NCBI RefSeq assembly: GCF_004795855.1
Contig: NZ_CP039252.1
Location: 2,108,001 to 2,172,000, forward strand
DNA from: Hydrogenophaga sp. PAMC20947
GTDB lineage: Bacteria > Pseudomonadota > Gammaproteobacteria > Burkholderiales > Burkholderiaceae_C
Length of the DNA stretch: 64,000 nucleotides
Reading direction: 5' to 3'
The translations under genes were made by a program, and so were the position numbers. Positions within the stretch are counted from its first letter, which is position 1, and each line of letters begins with the position of its first letter. Shown piece by piece: positions 16,907-25,722 of this stretch. Under the pieces are notes generated by a model. It did not search any database, was not told where the DNA came from, and saw only the letters and a program-made list of their open reading frames with translations.

Positions 16907-19758
16907 CCGAACAAACCCGCTCCACATGCCCGTATTGCGGTGTGGGCTGTGGCGTCATCATCGAAACGGAAGCCAACCAGATCGTGGGCGTCAAAGGCGA
17001 CCCCGATCACCCGGCCAACTGGGGCAAGCTGTGTTCCAAAGGCACCACGCTGCACCAGACCGCCGCACCTGAAGTCACCCGGCAAACACGCTTGCTGCAG
17101 CCCATGCGCCGCTTCGAGCGCTGCGCCGCGCCGCAGGCTGTGAGCTGGGACAACGCGCTGGACACTGCAGCCAACCAGTTTTCGCGAACCATCCGCGATC
17201 ACGGCCCCGACGCCGTGGGTTTTTACATCAGTGGTCAGTTGCTCACCGAGGACTACTACGTCTTCAACAAGCTGGCCAAAGGCCTGATCGGCACCAACAA
17301 CGTCGACACCAACTCGCGCCTGTGCATGAGCAGCGCCGTGGCCGGCTACAAGGCCACGCTGGGCGCCGACGCGCCGCCCACCTGCTACGACGACCTGGAC
17401 ACGGCCCAGTGCCTGTTCATCGTGGGCAGCAACGCCGCGTTTGCCCACCCCATCCTCTTTCGCCGCATCGAAGAGGCGCGCAAGAAAAACCCGGCAATGA
17501 AGATCATCGTTGCCGATCCCCGCCGCACCGATACCGCCAGCATTGCCGACCTTTACCTGCCGCTGCTGCCCGGCAGCGATGTGATGCTGTTTCATGGCCT
17601 GCTGCACATCATGTTGTGGGAAGGGTGGACCCATGCCGACTACATCGAAGCCCACACGCATGGCTTTGATGAACTCAAGGCGCTGGTGCGCGAATGCACG
17701 CCGGAACGTGTGTCCGAAATCTGCGGACTGAGCAAAGACGATTTGTTCACCGCGGCGAAGTGGTTTTCAAAGTCCGACGCCACGCTCAGCCTGTATTGCC
17801 AGGGGCTCAACCAGAGCAGCAGCGGCACCGCAAAAAATGCCACGCTCATCAACCTGCACCTGGCCACGGGCCAGATTGGCAAACCTGGCGCCGGCCCGTT
17901 CAGCCTGACCGGCCAGCCCAACGCCATGGGCGGGCGCGAGGTGGGCGGCCTGTCCAACCTGCTCAGCGCGCACCGCGACATGGGCAACCCGCAACACCGC
18001 GCTGAAGTCGCCGCGCTGTGGGGCGTGCCCGATGTGCCCGCCAAGCCGGGAAAGTCCGCCGTCGAAATGTTCCAGGCCGCAGCCGACGGCGAGATCAAGG
18101 CGCTCTGGATCGCCTGTACCAATCCGGCACAGTCCATGCCAGACCAGGCCACGGTGCGCCGTGCCTTGCAGCGCGCCGAGTTTCTGGTGGTGCAAGAGTC
18201 CTTTGCCACCGCAGCCACTTGCCAATACGCCGACCTGCTCCTGCCCGCGACGACCTGGGGTGAAAAAGAGGGCACGGTGACCAACAGCGAACGCCGCATC
18301 AGCCGCGTGCGCGCGGCCATTCCCGCGCCCGGTGAAGCCCGGCACGACTGGAAAATAGTGGTCGACTTTGCCCATCGCCTTGAAGCTGCTGGGGTGGGCT
18401 CGCCCCTGACCGTCCGGGCTGAACCCGTCGAAGCCCCAGCCAGTCCACACCGAGAGAGCCTTTCGGCCCGCTCAGGGCGAACAAGTCCTTCCCTCTTTCC
18501 CTACGAAAACCCCGAATCCATCTGGCTCGAACACCGCGAGTCCACCCGTGGCCGCGACCTCGACATCACAGGCCTCTCCTACCAAACCCTGGAGCAACAA
18601 GGCCCGCAACAATGGCCTTACCGCGAAGGTGAAACACAGGGAAAGGCGCGCCTCTACGAGGACGGCATTTTCCCCACCGCCCATGGCCGCGCCCGCTTTG
18701 CTGCGCTCCCGTTTGTGCCCCTGGCCGAGCCCCGCGAATCCCGCTACCCCTTCTCCCTCACCACAGGCCGCCTGCGCGACCAATGGCACGGCATGACCCG
18801 CACCGGCACCCTGGGCCGCCTGTTCGGCCATGTGGCCGAGCCCACCGTGCAGCTGCACCCGACCGACATGGCCCAGCGGGGCTGGAAAAATGGCGACCTG
18901 GTGCACATCACCAGCAAGCGCGGCTCCATCTTGGTGCCCGCGGAAGGCTCAGACAGTGTGGCGCAGCACCAGGCTTTCATGGCGATGCACTGGGGCGCCG
19001 AATACCTGAGTGGCTGCAGCAGCACCGGCGAGCCATTGGCCGGTGTCAACGCCCTGACCACCTCTGCCTTTTGCCCCACATCCAAACAACCCGAGCTCAA
19101 ACACGTCGCGGTCAAGGTGCTCAAGGCCGAGTTGCCCTGGACGTTGCTGGGCGTGGCCTGGCTGCCCGACAACCAGGCGCTGGCCGCTCGCCAGGGCCTG
19201 CAGGCGCTGATGCAAGCGTTTCCGTTCGCCACCTGCGTGCCTTTTGGCCGCGAGCGCACCGGCGTGCTGTTCAGAGCGGCCGCGCATGAAGCACCAGAAA
19301 CCGGGCTGCTGGCTCAGATCGAGGCCTTGCTCGCGCTGGACTCACCCGACACCCTGCGCTACGCCGATCGCCGGCTGCAACAGCACCGAGCGGTGCGGCT
19401 GCACACCACCCCCGCGGGGCGCCAGCTGGAGGGTTTTTTGCTCGCGGGCGACACCTCGGCCGAGACCTGGCTCAAAGCACTGTTGCAAGACCAGTTGCCC
19501 GCCGATGCCTATGGCCGGTTGCTGCTCATGCCCGGCGCCCGGGCGCCAGTCGCTCTGAAAGCCAGAAGCCGGCAGGTCTGCACCTGTTTCAATGTCAACG
19601 AAGCAGCCATCCAGACCCACCTGGCGACCCACGACGGCGGCGGCGACGAGCGCCTGGCGGGCCTGCAACAAGCACTGCAATGCGGGACCAACTGTGGCTC
19701 CTGCATTCCCGAGCTGCGCCAGATCATTGCCCAGACGCCGGTGGCCGTTGCCGCATAA
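16903..19758 (+). CDS. nasA: NasA, assimilatory nitrate reductase catalytic subunit
   Basis: A 951-residue molybdenum enzyme (bis-MGD) that reduces nitrate to nitrite in the cytoplasm. The N-terminal [4Fe-4S] motif uses Cys9, Cys12, Cys16 and Cys44. The MoCo core follows, with TNPAQSMPDQATV and RLRDQWHGMTRTG. The C-terminus has a BFD-type [2Fe-2S] module with Cys893, Cys895, Cys927, Cys931 and Cys934, giving it its own electron relay. The start overlaps nirD by 4 bp. Residues about 501-530 (around TVRAEPVEAPASPHRES) are translated from a copy of a dispersed palindromic repeat, an in-frame insertion just before the conserved LFPYENPESIW stretch. mogA at 31600 serves the same cofactor pathway. 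Confidence 0.94.
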   Translation: MTEQTRSTCPYCGVGCGVIIETEANQIVGVKGDPDHPANWGKLCSKGTTLHQTAAPEVTRQTRLLQPMRRFERCAAPQAVSWDNALDTAANQFSRTIRDHGPDAVGFYISGQLLTEDYYVFNKLAKGLIGTNNVDTNSRLCMSSAVAGYKATLGADAPPTCYDDLDTAQCLFIVGSNAAFAHPILFRRIEEARKKNPAMKIIVADPRRTDTASIADLYLPLLPGSDVMLFHGLLHIMLWEGWTHADYIEAHTHGFDELKALVRECTPERVSEICGLSKDDLFTAAKWFSKSDATLSLYCQGLNQSSSGTAKNATLINLHLATGQIGKPGAGPFSLTGQPNAMGGREVGGLSNLLSAHRDMGNPQHRAEVAALWGVPDVPAKPGKSAVEMFQAAADGEIKALWIACTNPAQSMPDQATVRRALQRAEFLVVQESFATAATCQYADLLLPATTWGEKEGTVTNSERRISRVRAAIPAPGEARHDWKIVVDFAHRLEAAGVGSPLTVRAEPVEAPASPHRESLSARSGRTSPSLFPYENPESIWLEHRESTRGRDLDITGLSYQTLEQQGPQQWPYREGETQGKARLYEDGIFPTAHGRARFAALPFVPLAEPRESRYPFSLTTGRLRDQWHGMTRTGTLGRLFGHVAEPTVQLHPTDMAQRGWKNGDLVHITSKRGSILVPAEGSDSVAQHQAFMAMHWGAEYLSGCSSTGEPLAGVNALTTSAFCPTSKQPELKHVAVKVLKAELPWTLLGVAWLPDNQALAARQGLQALMQAFPFATCVPFGRERTGVLFRAAAHEAPETGLLAQIEALLALDSPDTLRYADRRLQQHRAVRLHTTPAGRQLEGFLLAGDTSAETWLKALLQDQLPADAYGRLLLMPGARAPVALKARSRQVCTCFNVNEAAIQTHLATHDGGGDERLAGLQQALQCGTNCGSCIPELRQIIAQTPVAVAA
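18407..18485 (+). repeat. Dispersed inverted repeat translated inside nasA
   Basis: The left half CGTCCGGGCTGAACCCGTCG followed by AAGCCC is a form of the common GGGCTGAGCCTGTCGAAGCC element. The right half, GCCCGCTCAGGGCGAAC, resembles the same element in reverse. Together they form an inverted pair in frame within nasA. A related single element lies at 34630-34659. Confidence 0.7.
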
Positions 19759-19811
19759 AGACAGCCGACTTATAACCTGCGGTCATCAAGATTGCCCGAC
19801 AATCACCTCCC

Positions 19812-20738
19812 ATGGGAATCAGCAAATACATCAAAGAAATCGGTCGCGGCAAAGACGGTGCACGCGCGCTGACCCGCGAGCAGGCCTGCGACCTGATGGG
19901 TCAGGTACTTGACGGCACGGTCACCGATCTGGAGCTGGGCGCCTTCTGCATCGCCATGCGCATCAAAGGCGAAACCGACGAAGAGATGGCCGGATTCCTT
20001 GACGCCACCCACCAGCGGTTGCACAAAGTGCCCGACAACGGGCGCACCACGGTGGTGCTACCCACCTACAACGGTGCGCGCAAGTTGCCGGTGCTCACCC
20101 CGCTGCTGGCCCTTCTGCTGGCGCGCCAGGGTGTGGCCGTCGTGGTGCACGGCACGCCCACCGAAGACAAGCGGGTCACCTCAGAAGCGGTTTTCGCCGC
20201 GCTGGGTGTGCCCGCCGCTAAAACCGTGTCCGCCCTGCCGGCAGGCGAGGTGGTCTACATCCCGACCGAGGTGCTGTGCCCAGGCCTGAAAACCCTGCTG
20301 GATGTGCGGCGCACCATCGGCCTGCGCAACCCGGCCCACAGCCTGGTCAAACTGATGAGCCCTTGCGCGGGCGGCGCCCTGATCATCGGCAGCTACACCC
20401 ACCCCGAATACGCCGATTCCATGGCGGCCACTTTCGCGCTGACCGGCGCAAATGCGATCTTGCTGCGCGGCACCGAAGGCGAAGCGGTGGCCGATGCCCG
20501 CCGCACACCCCGCATGGAGGCATTCCGACAGGGTGAGCGCCACCCGCTGCAAGCGGCCCAGGAAGGCCCGCTCACCGCCCTGCCCGAATTGCCCAACGAC
20601 ACCGACGCAACGGTCACCGCAGCCTACATACAGGCCGTGCTGTCTGGCAAAAACCCTGTTCCGGCACCCATCGCCCTGCAGGTGGAACATATCTTGCGGG
20701 AGGTGCAGCACCATGAGACCTCAAGCCTTGCCCACTGA
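19812..20738 (+). CDS. ybiB: YbiB-like protein (TrpD2 family)
   Basis: A 308-residue protein related in fold to anthranilate phosphoribosyltransferase. The E. coli homologue YbiB binds nucleic acids and is not a tryptophan enzyme. Visible stretches include EQACDLMGQVLDGTVTDLE (N-terminal helical domain), VVVHGTPTEDKRV and LMSPCAGGALIIGSYTHPEY. It follows nasA after 53 bp and its last 26 bp overlap the start of cobA, so it is probably co-transcribed with the nitrate genes. Its role in nitrogen assimilation, if any, is unknown. Confidence 0.85.
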   Translation: MGISKYIKEIGRGKDGARALTREQACDLMGQVLDGTVTDLELGAFCIAMRIKGETDEEMAGFLDATHQRLHKVPDNGRTTVVLPTYNGARKLPVLTPLLALLLARQGVAVVVHGTPTEDKRVTSEAVFAALGVPAAKTVSALPAGEVVYIPTEVLCPGLKTLLDVRRTIGLRNPAHSLVKLMSPCAGGALIIGSYTHPEYADSMAATFALTGANAILLRGTEGEAVADARRTPRMEAFRQGERHPLQAAQEGPLTALPELPNDTDATVTAAYIQAVLSGKNPVPAPIALQVEHILREVQHHETSSLAH

Positions 20739-21543
20739 CACCCCCCAGGCCTTCCTGCCCGGCACCGTGACCCTCGTGGGCGCGGGCCCCGGTGACCCGG
20801 AATTGCTCACACTCAAGGCCGTTCGGGCCATCGCCTCCGCCACTGTGCTGCTGGTAGACGATCTGGTCAACGAAGCTGTGCTCGCCCATGCTTCGCCCCA
20901 AGCCCGCATCGTGCCGGTTGGCAAACGCGGCGGGTGCAAAAGCACGCCACAAGCCTTCATCGAAAAGCTCATGCTGATGGCCGCGCGTGAAGGCGAAGTG
21001 GTCGTGCGCCTCAAAGGCGGAGACCCCTTCATCTTTGGCCGAGGTGGCGAAGAAGTCGAATACCTGGAAAGCGAAGGCATTCGGGTACAGGTGGTCAACG
21101 GCATCACCGCGGGCCTGGGCGGCATGACGTCATTGGGCGTGCCCCTGACCCACCGCGAACACGCCCACGGCGTGGTGTTCGTCACCGGCCATGCCAAACC
21201 CGGCGTTACGCCGGAATCCCGCGGCACCGACTGGCAAGCCCTGGCCACCACCGCCCGCGACGCCAAACTCACGCTAGTGATTTACATGGGCGTCTCTGGC
21301 GCCGCGCAAATCCAGCAAGACTTGCTCACAGGCCTGCCCGCCAACACCCCCCTGGCCATCATCCAGCATGCCACCCTGCCCCAGCAGCGCCATGCCGTCA
21401 CCACCCTGGGCGACCTCACCGAAACGCTCGCCCGCGAGCAGCTCGGCAGCCCGGCTGTGATCGTGATTGGTGATGTGGTGCGCGGCATCGCAGCGGTGCA
21501 GCTGCCTCGAGCGCTCACACAACAGCGCTCTCACGCAGCCTGA
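20713..21543 (+). CDS. cobA: CobA, uroporphyrinogen-III C-methyltransferase (siroheme branch)
   Basis: A 276-residue SUMT, second copy in the window. Motifs: VGAGPGDPELLTLKAVRA, VGKRGG, VVRLKGGDPFIFGRGGEE, GITAGLGGMTSLGVPLTHRE. ATG 20713 lies inside the end of the ybiB-like gene (26-bp overlap). Unlike nirE it has the standard VGKRGGCKST and GGDPFIFG residues of housekeeping SUMTs. Position after nirB/nasA argues that it supplies siroheme to NirB. Confidence 0.92.
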   Translation: MRPQALPTDTPQAFLPGTVTLVGAGPGDPELLTLKAVRAIASATVLLVDDLVNEAVLAHASPQARIVPVGKRGGCKSTPQAFIEKLMLMAAREGEVVVRLKGGDPFIFGRGGEEVEYLESEGIRVQVVNGITAGLGGMTSLGVPLTHREHAHGVVFVTGHAKPGVTPESRGTDWQALATTARDAKLTLVIYMGVSGAAQIQQDLLTGLPANTPLAIIQHATLPQQRHAVTTLGDLTETLAREQLGSPAVIVIGDVVRGIAAVQLPRALTQQRSHAA

Positions 21544-21653
21544 CCCGGCAACCCATTCCGGTGGGCTCGCCCACCTGATCGTTCTCCGCCTCCCGCTACA
21601 CTCCGCGCAGGTCAACAAAAAAGGTGGCATTGAGCCACCAGCGGAGGAACCCT

Positions 21654-22778
21654 GTGCTCGACAAACTCAACGAACTCACCGAAAGCCACGGCGCACTGCA
21701 ACGGGGCAAAGGCATGGTCACTGGCGTGATTGCGCTGGTGCTGGCCATGCTGTGCTTTCTGGGCGTGCTGGCCTTTCACTTTCCCCAATACCTGACCACG
21801 CCCGAGCTGCGCAAAAGCTATGACGTGGAAATGATCCGTCAGGTCATGTTCGTGGCCATGGTGATCGCAGGGGGCATGAGCCTGGTCAACATTTTGTTCA
21901 ACCGCTCACGCTGGCTCGCCGCAGCGGCGTTCCTGCTGGTCGCTTTGACCGCCTTGCTTGGCGGCGACAAAGTGCCGGTCAATGACTTCGCCGATGGCAC
22001 ACCTTATATCGGGCTCGACTGGTTCATCCTCGATCTGCTGGGCTCGGCCTTGATTTTCATCTTCATTGAAAAACTCTTTGCCCTGCGCAAAGACCAGCCG
22101 GTGTTCCGCCCCGAGTGGCAAACCGATGTGCACCACTTCATCGTCAACCACATGGTGATCGGCTTCATGCTGCTGGCCACCAACCTGCTGGTGCACAAGC
22201 TGTTCGGCTGGGCTTCCAGCGACGGCATCCGCGGCTGGTTCGGCGCGCTGCCGTTCTGGGCCGGCCTGCTGCTGATCATTCTGGTGGCCGATCTGGTGCA
22301 GTACTGGACCCACCGGGCCTACCACGAAGTGCCCGTTTTGTGGCGGCTGCACGCCGTGCACCACAGTGCCAAGCACATGGACTGGATGGCCGGCTCACGC
22401 CAGCACATTCTGGAAATCCTGATCACACGCACACTGGTTCTGGCCCCCATTTTTACGCTGGGTTTCTCCAAAGAGGTGATCGACGCCTACATCATCGTGG
22501 TCGGCTTTCAGGCCGTGTTCAACCACGCCAACGTCAGCGTGCGCCTCGGTCCGCTGCGCTACCTCATCGTCACCCCCAACTTCCACCACTGGCACCACAG
22601 CCAGGATCAGGAGGCGCTGGACAAAAACTATTCGGCCCATTTCGCCTTCATCGACTATTTGTTTGGTACCGCAGTGAAAAGCACCAAACTCTGGCCTGAG
22701 CAATACGGTGTGCTGGGCGACTACGTGCCCAACGGCTTCTGGAAGCAAGTGAAGTTCCCGTTTGTCTGGAAGCCCTGA
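21654..22778 (+). CDS. Sterol desaturase/fatty acid hydroxylase family membrane protein
   Basis: A 374-residue integral membrane protein with the di-iron histidine motifs of the family: HRAYHE, LHAVHHSAKHMDW, FNHANV and FHHWHHSQDQE. About five hydrophobic segments lie before and between the motifs. I chose the GTG at 21654 because GGAGG (21643-21647) precedes it at proper spacing; another GTG at 21624 has no such site. The TGA overlaps the ATG of the next gene. Substrate cannot be read from sequence; lipids or sterol-like compounds are possible. Confidence 0.85.
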   Translation: MLDKLNELTESHGALQRGKGMVTGVIALVLAMLCFLGVLAFHFPQYLTTPELRKSYDVEMIRQVMFVAMVIAGGMSLVNILFNRSRWLAAAAFLLVALTALLGGDKVPVNDFADGTPYIGLDWFILDLLGSALIFIFIEKLFALRKDQPVFRPEWQTDVHHFIVNHMVIGFMLLATNLLVHKLFGWASSDGIRGWFGALPFWAGLLLIILVADLVQYWTHRAYHEVPVLWRLHAVHHSAKHMDWMAGSRQHILEILITRTLVLAPIFTLGFSKEVIDAYIIVVGFQAVFNHANVSVRLGPLRYLIVTPNFHHWHHSQDQEALDKNYSAHFAFIDYLFGTAVKSTKLWPEQYGVLGDYVPNGFWKQVKFPFVWKP

Positions 22779-23983
22779 TGAAATTTGATGCTGTCGTTAT
22801 TGGCGCAGGCGCTGCTGGCCTGTTTTGCGCCGGTATTGCGGGCCAGCGCGGGCTCAAGGTGCTCGTGCTGGACCACAGCGAGAAGGTGGCCGAAAAGGTG
22901 CGCATATCGGGCGGTGGCCGGGCCAACTTCACCAACCGCGACATCGATGTGCGCCAGCCCCACAAGCACTTCGTCAGCGAGAACCCCAACTTCTGCCGCT
23001 CGGCGCTCTCGCGCTACACGCCCCAAGATTTCATCGCATTGCTGCAAAAGCACAACATCCCCTTCCACGAAAAGCACAAAGGCCAGCTCTTTTGCGACCG
23101 CTCGGCCGAAGACCTGATCCAGATGCTCGTGGCCGAGTGCGATGCAGGCGGCGTTCAGCGGTGGCAACCTTGCGGCGTCAAGGCGGTTCGCGTGACAGGC
23201 GACGGCACGTATGAACTCGACACCGACCGCGGCACCGTGACCAGCCGCAGCGTGGTGATCGCCACCGGCGGCTTGTCCATCCCCAAAATCGGTGCCACCG
23301 ATTTCGGCTACCGCATCGCCAAGCAGTTTGGGCTGCGCCTCGTTGAACAGCGCCCCGGCCTGGTGCCACTGACCTTCGACAGCGAGGCATGGGCGCCCTT
23401 CATCCCGCTGGCGGGACTCTCTTTGCCCGTCGTCATCGAAACCGGCACCAAGAAAACCCGCATGGCCTTCACCGAAGACCTGCTGTTCACCCACCGGGGG
23501 CTTTCGGGTCCGGCGGTGTTGCAGATCTCCAGCTACTGGACCGAGGGCACACCCATTCGCCTCAACCTGGCGCCCGATGTGAATTTGCCCGAGGCCCTGG
23601 CGCAAGCGAAGATGCGCTCGCGCAAGCTCATCGCCAACGAGCTCGCCACCCTGGTGCCCAGCCGCCTGGCCGACGCCTGGACCCAGCAAGACCCCGACTG
23701 GCAAAAGTCCATCAGCGATGCCAGCGACAAAGCACTGGCACGGCTCGCAGAACGGTTTTCCCGGTGGGAAGTCTCACCCAACGGCAGCGAGGGCTACCGC
23801 AAGGCCGAAGTCACCCTGGGCGGCGTGGACACCCGCGAACTGTCGTCCCAGACCCTGGAATCCAAACAGCCTGGCCTGTACTTCATCGGTGAAGTGGTGG
23901 ACGTCACCGGCTGGCTGGGCGGCTACAACTTCCAGTGGGCCTGGGCCAGCGCCCACGCCTGCGCGGGTGCGCTACCCACCTGA
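22778..23983 (+). CDS. HI0933/YhiN-type NAD(P)/FAD-dependent oxidoreductase
   Basis: A 401-residue flavoprotein. The N-terminus has a dinucleotide-binding motif (GAGAAGLFCAGIAG) and the family signature ISGGGRANFTNRD. The C-terminus has the GEVVDVTGWLGGYNFQWAWA stretch closing the FAD site. The start overlaps the hydroxylase stop (TGATG). No function is firmly established for the family apart from flavin binding. It ends 9 bp from the convergent ArsR gene, and no terminator is evident between them. Confidence 0.9.
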   Translation: MKFDAVVIGAGAAGLFCAGIAGQRGLKVLVLDHSEKVAEKVRISGGGRANFTNRDIDVRQPHKHFVSENPNFCRSALSRYTPQDFIALLQKHNIPFHEKHKGQLFCDRSAEDLIQMLVAECDAGGVQRWQPCGVKAVRVTGDGTYELDTDRGTVTSRSVVIATGGLSIPKIGATDFGYRIAKQFGLRLVEQRPGLVPLTFDSEAWAPFIPLAGLSLPVVIETGTKKTRMAFTEDLLFTHRGLSGPAVLQISSYWTEGTPIRLNLAPDVNLPEALAQAKMRSRKLIANELATLVPSRLADAWTQQDPDWQKSISDASDKALARLAERFSRWEVSPNGSEGYRKAEVTLGGVDTRELSSQTLESKQPGLYFIGEVVDVTGWLGGYNFQWAWASAHACAGALPT

Positions 23984-23992
23984 CCGGCCTGA

Positions 23993-24718
23993 TCAGGTCG
24001 CGGTTACACCGCGCCAGCGCGCCGTGCCCACCCAGTCGCGCAAAGCGCGCGCGCCGGGCTCTGACAACCGCAGCGCCCGGGAGCCAGGGCAACGCAGCAG
24101 CCAGCCCTGCGCCATGCAATGGCCACAAATCAAGGCCCCCAGCTGCCCTGCCAAATGGGGCCGCCGCTCGCTCCAGTCCAGACAGGGCAAACAGACAGGC
24201 CGCGCCCCGCGGGCCTTCAAGCCGTCCACACCGGCCACCATCCCCAGGCGCTGCAAGGCGGTCTGAAGCCCCGCCCCTGGCAACACACAGGCGTTGCCCT
24301 GCAAGACCACCGCCGAGGCCTCTACCAGGTGGTCTGCGATGGCGATCCCCAGGCGCCCGGCCAGGTGGTCGTAACACAGGCGCGCGGTGCGCAGGGCCTG
24401 ATCCCGGGGGCCCGTCTGAACCACCACCGTCGCGACGGCTAACGCGGGTGCAGACAGCTGCATCAGGCTTTCAATCAGCGCCGCCACTTCGGCAGAAGCC
24501 AGCCGGTGGTAGCGGTGGCGCCCTTGTTTTTCCATTTGCAGAAACCCCGCCTCGAGCAACATGGCCAGATGCCGGCTTGCCGTCGCGGGCGACACATGCG
24601 CGCTCACCGCCAGCTCCCTTGCTGTGAGCGCACGCCCATCCATCAAGGCCAGCAGCATGGCGGTGCGAGCGGGCTCACCCATGAGCGCAGCGGTGTGAGC
24701 GATCTGGTTGGTGTTCAT
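23993..24718 (-). CDS. ArsR-type transcriptional regulator with C-terminal extension
   Basis: A 241-residue regulator. Residues about 5-85 form a winged helix ([20 protein letters not shown] as recognition region, GRHRYHRL wing). The remaining ~150 residues include [16 protein letters not shown], a stretch found in a subset of longer ArsR-like proteins of unknown ligand. Several cysteines are visible, but no classical metal site of the ELCV type is present. It diverges from the NIPSNAP gene across about 106 bp and may control it (inference). The start at 24718 begins the conserved domain. Confidence 0.85.
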   Translation of the reverse strand: MNTNQIAHTAALMGEPARTAMLLALMDGRALTARELAVSAHVSPATASRHLAMLLEAGFLQMEKQGRHRYHRLASAEVAALIESLMQLSAPALAVATVVVQTGPRDQALRTARLCYDHLAGRLGIAIADHLVEASAVVLQGNACVLPGAGLQTALQRLGMVAGVDGLKARGARPVCLPCLDWSERRPHLAGQLGALICGHCMAQGWLLRCPGSRALRLSEPGARALRDWVGTARWRGVTAT

Positions 24719-24824
24719 TGCGCCAGTGTGCCCCAAGCCTCCCATCTCAAGCTTCGTTCCAGAGCAAAGTGTTCGCCACCCGAGCGACAGCAAGATCCAG
24801 GCACAACACCTTTCAAGGCCGTCC

Positions 24825-25181
24825 ATGACCATCACCTGCTTCATCCGCTACGAGATCGACCCCTTTCAGCTCGATCATTTCCGCACCTACGCCGAGCAAT
24901 GGGCCCGCATCATTCCCCGCTGCGGCGGCCATCTGGTCGGGTATTTTTTGCCCCACGAAGGCAGCAATTTCGAGGCGTGGGGACTGATTGCGTTCGACAA
25001 TCTGGGCGCTTACGAAGCCTACCGGCAACGTTTGCGCGCCGACCCTGAAGGGCGCGCCAACTTTGATTTCGCTCAAGCCAATCGCTTCATCGTGCGAGAG
25101 GAGCGCCGTTTCACCGAGGTGGTGGCATCGACGTTTGAGCGCCCCGCGCTTCCCGTCTCAGCTCTACCAGCCGCCGGCTAG
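24825..25181 (+). CDS. NIPSNAP family protein
   Basis: A 118-residue ferredoxin-like alpha/beta protein starting [14 protein letters not shown]. The [23 protein letters not shown] segment is the typical first half of a NIPSNAP domain. No catalytic residues are established for these proteins. It is divergent from the ArsR-type regulator at 23993-24718, a common arrangement for a regulator and its target. The frame extends further upstream, but that part overlaps the regulator promoter region and has no similarity. Confidence 0.82.
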   Translation: MTITCFIRYEIDPFQLDHFRTYAEQWARIIPRCGGHLVGYFLPHEGSNFEAWGLIAFDNLGAYEAYRQRLRADPEGRANFDFAQANRFIVREERRFTEVVASTFERPALPVSALPAAG

Positions 25182-25305
25182 GAGACCGCCTGGCGGCAGT
25201 GCCACCATGCCCGCCTGTCCCCTGGAGTCGACCAACGGATCCCCTTGGACCATCAAAATCCGGTGAAAAAGAACCGTGATGCGCGCAAAATCGTGGGTCA
25301 CCAAC

Positions 25306-25333
25306 TTGCCATGGCCCACGGCAGGGCTATAAT
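25306..25333 (+). promoter_or_regulatory. Sigma-70 promoter of rpsU
   Basis: TTGCCA (25306-25311) and TATAAT (25328-25333) are separated by 16 bp. Predicted start is near 25340, giving an untranslated leader of about 120 bases. The rest of the 25182-25460 gap shows no gene. Confidence 0.7.
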
Positions 25334-25353
25334 CCAAGGCTTTGCTGGCAAAC

Positions 25354-25385
25354 CCCCGTCGGCCAATACTAGTTAATAGACGGGG
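25354..25385 (+). promoter_or_regulatory. Hairpin in the rpsU leader
   Basis: CCCCGTC (25354-25360) pairs with GACGGGG (25379-25385) around an 18-base AT-rich loop. It lies in the predicted rpsU 5' untranslated region and could serve S21 autoregulation; that role is only an inference. Confidence 0.4.
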
Positions 25386-25460
25386 AAACTTTGCAGAAAC
25401 GACGGCTGGGCACGATCTCCCGGTCATCCTCTTTCCGCACAATCTGGAATTTCTTCTTTA

Positions 25461-25673
25461 ATGACGACCATCCGTGTAAAAGACAACGAGCCCTTTGACG
25501 TCGCTCTTCGCCGCTTCAAGCGCACCATCGAAAAACTCGGCCTGCTGACCGACTTGCGTGCCCGCGAGTTCTACGAGAAGCCCACCGCCGAGCGCAAGCG
25601 CAAGAAGGCTGCCGCCGTCAAACGCAACTACAAGCGCATCCGCGCCATGCAGTTGCCCAAGAAGCTGTACTGA
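25461..25673 (+). CDS. rpsU: 30S ribosomal protein S21
   Basis: A 70-residue basic protein of the small ribosomal subunit that helps mRNA-16S pairing at initiation. The sequence ([19 protein letters not shown], then lysine/arginine-rich [18 protein letters not shown]) is diagnostic. No strong Shine-Dalgarno sequence precedes the ATG; a weak GGA lies about 10 bases upstream. It is monocistronic: its own promoter lies upstream, and a bidirectional terminator separates it from the convergent lysR. Confidence 0.97.
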   Translation: MTTIRVKDNEPFDVALRRFKRTIEKLGLLTDLRAREFYEKPTAERKRKKAAAVKRNYKRIRAMQLPKKLY

Positions 25674-25688
25674 TCCCGGTGCCCTTCT

Positions 25689-25722
25689 AAAAACCCGCCA
25701 GGGACGCCAGGCGGGTTTTTTT
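25689..25722 (+). terminator. Bidirectional terminator between rpsU and lysR
   Basis: AAAACCCGCC (25690-25699) pairs with GGCGGGTTTT (25710-25719), with T-runs on both strands (25716-25722 on plus, A-run 25689-25693 for minus). It closes both the rpsU and the lysR transcripts; the lysR stop codon overlaps its edge. Confidence 0.9.

Noticed and set aside
18407-18485. NasA as a gene broken in two by the repeat
   Set aside because: The frame stays open through the insertion, and all cofactor motifs on both sides remain in frame.
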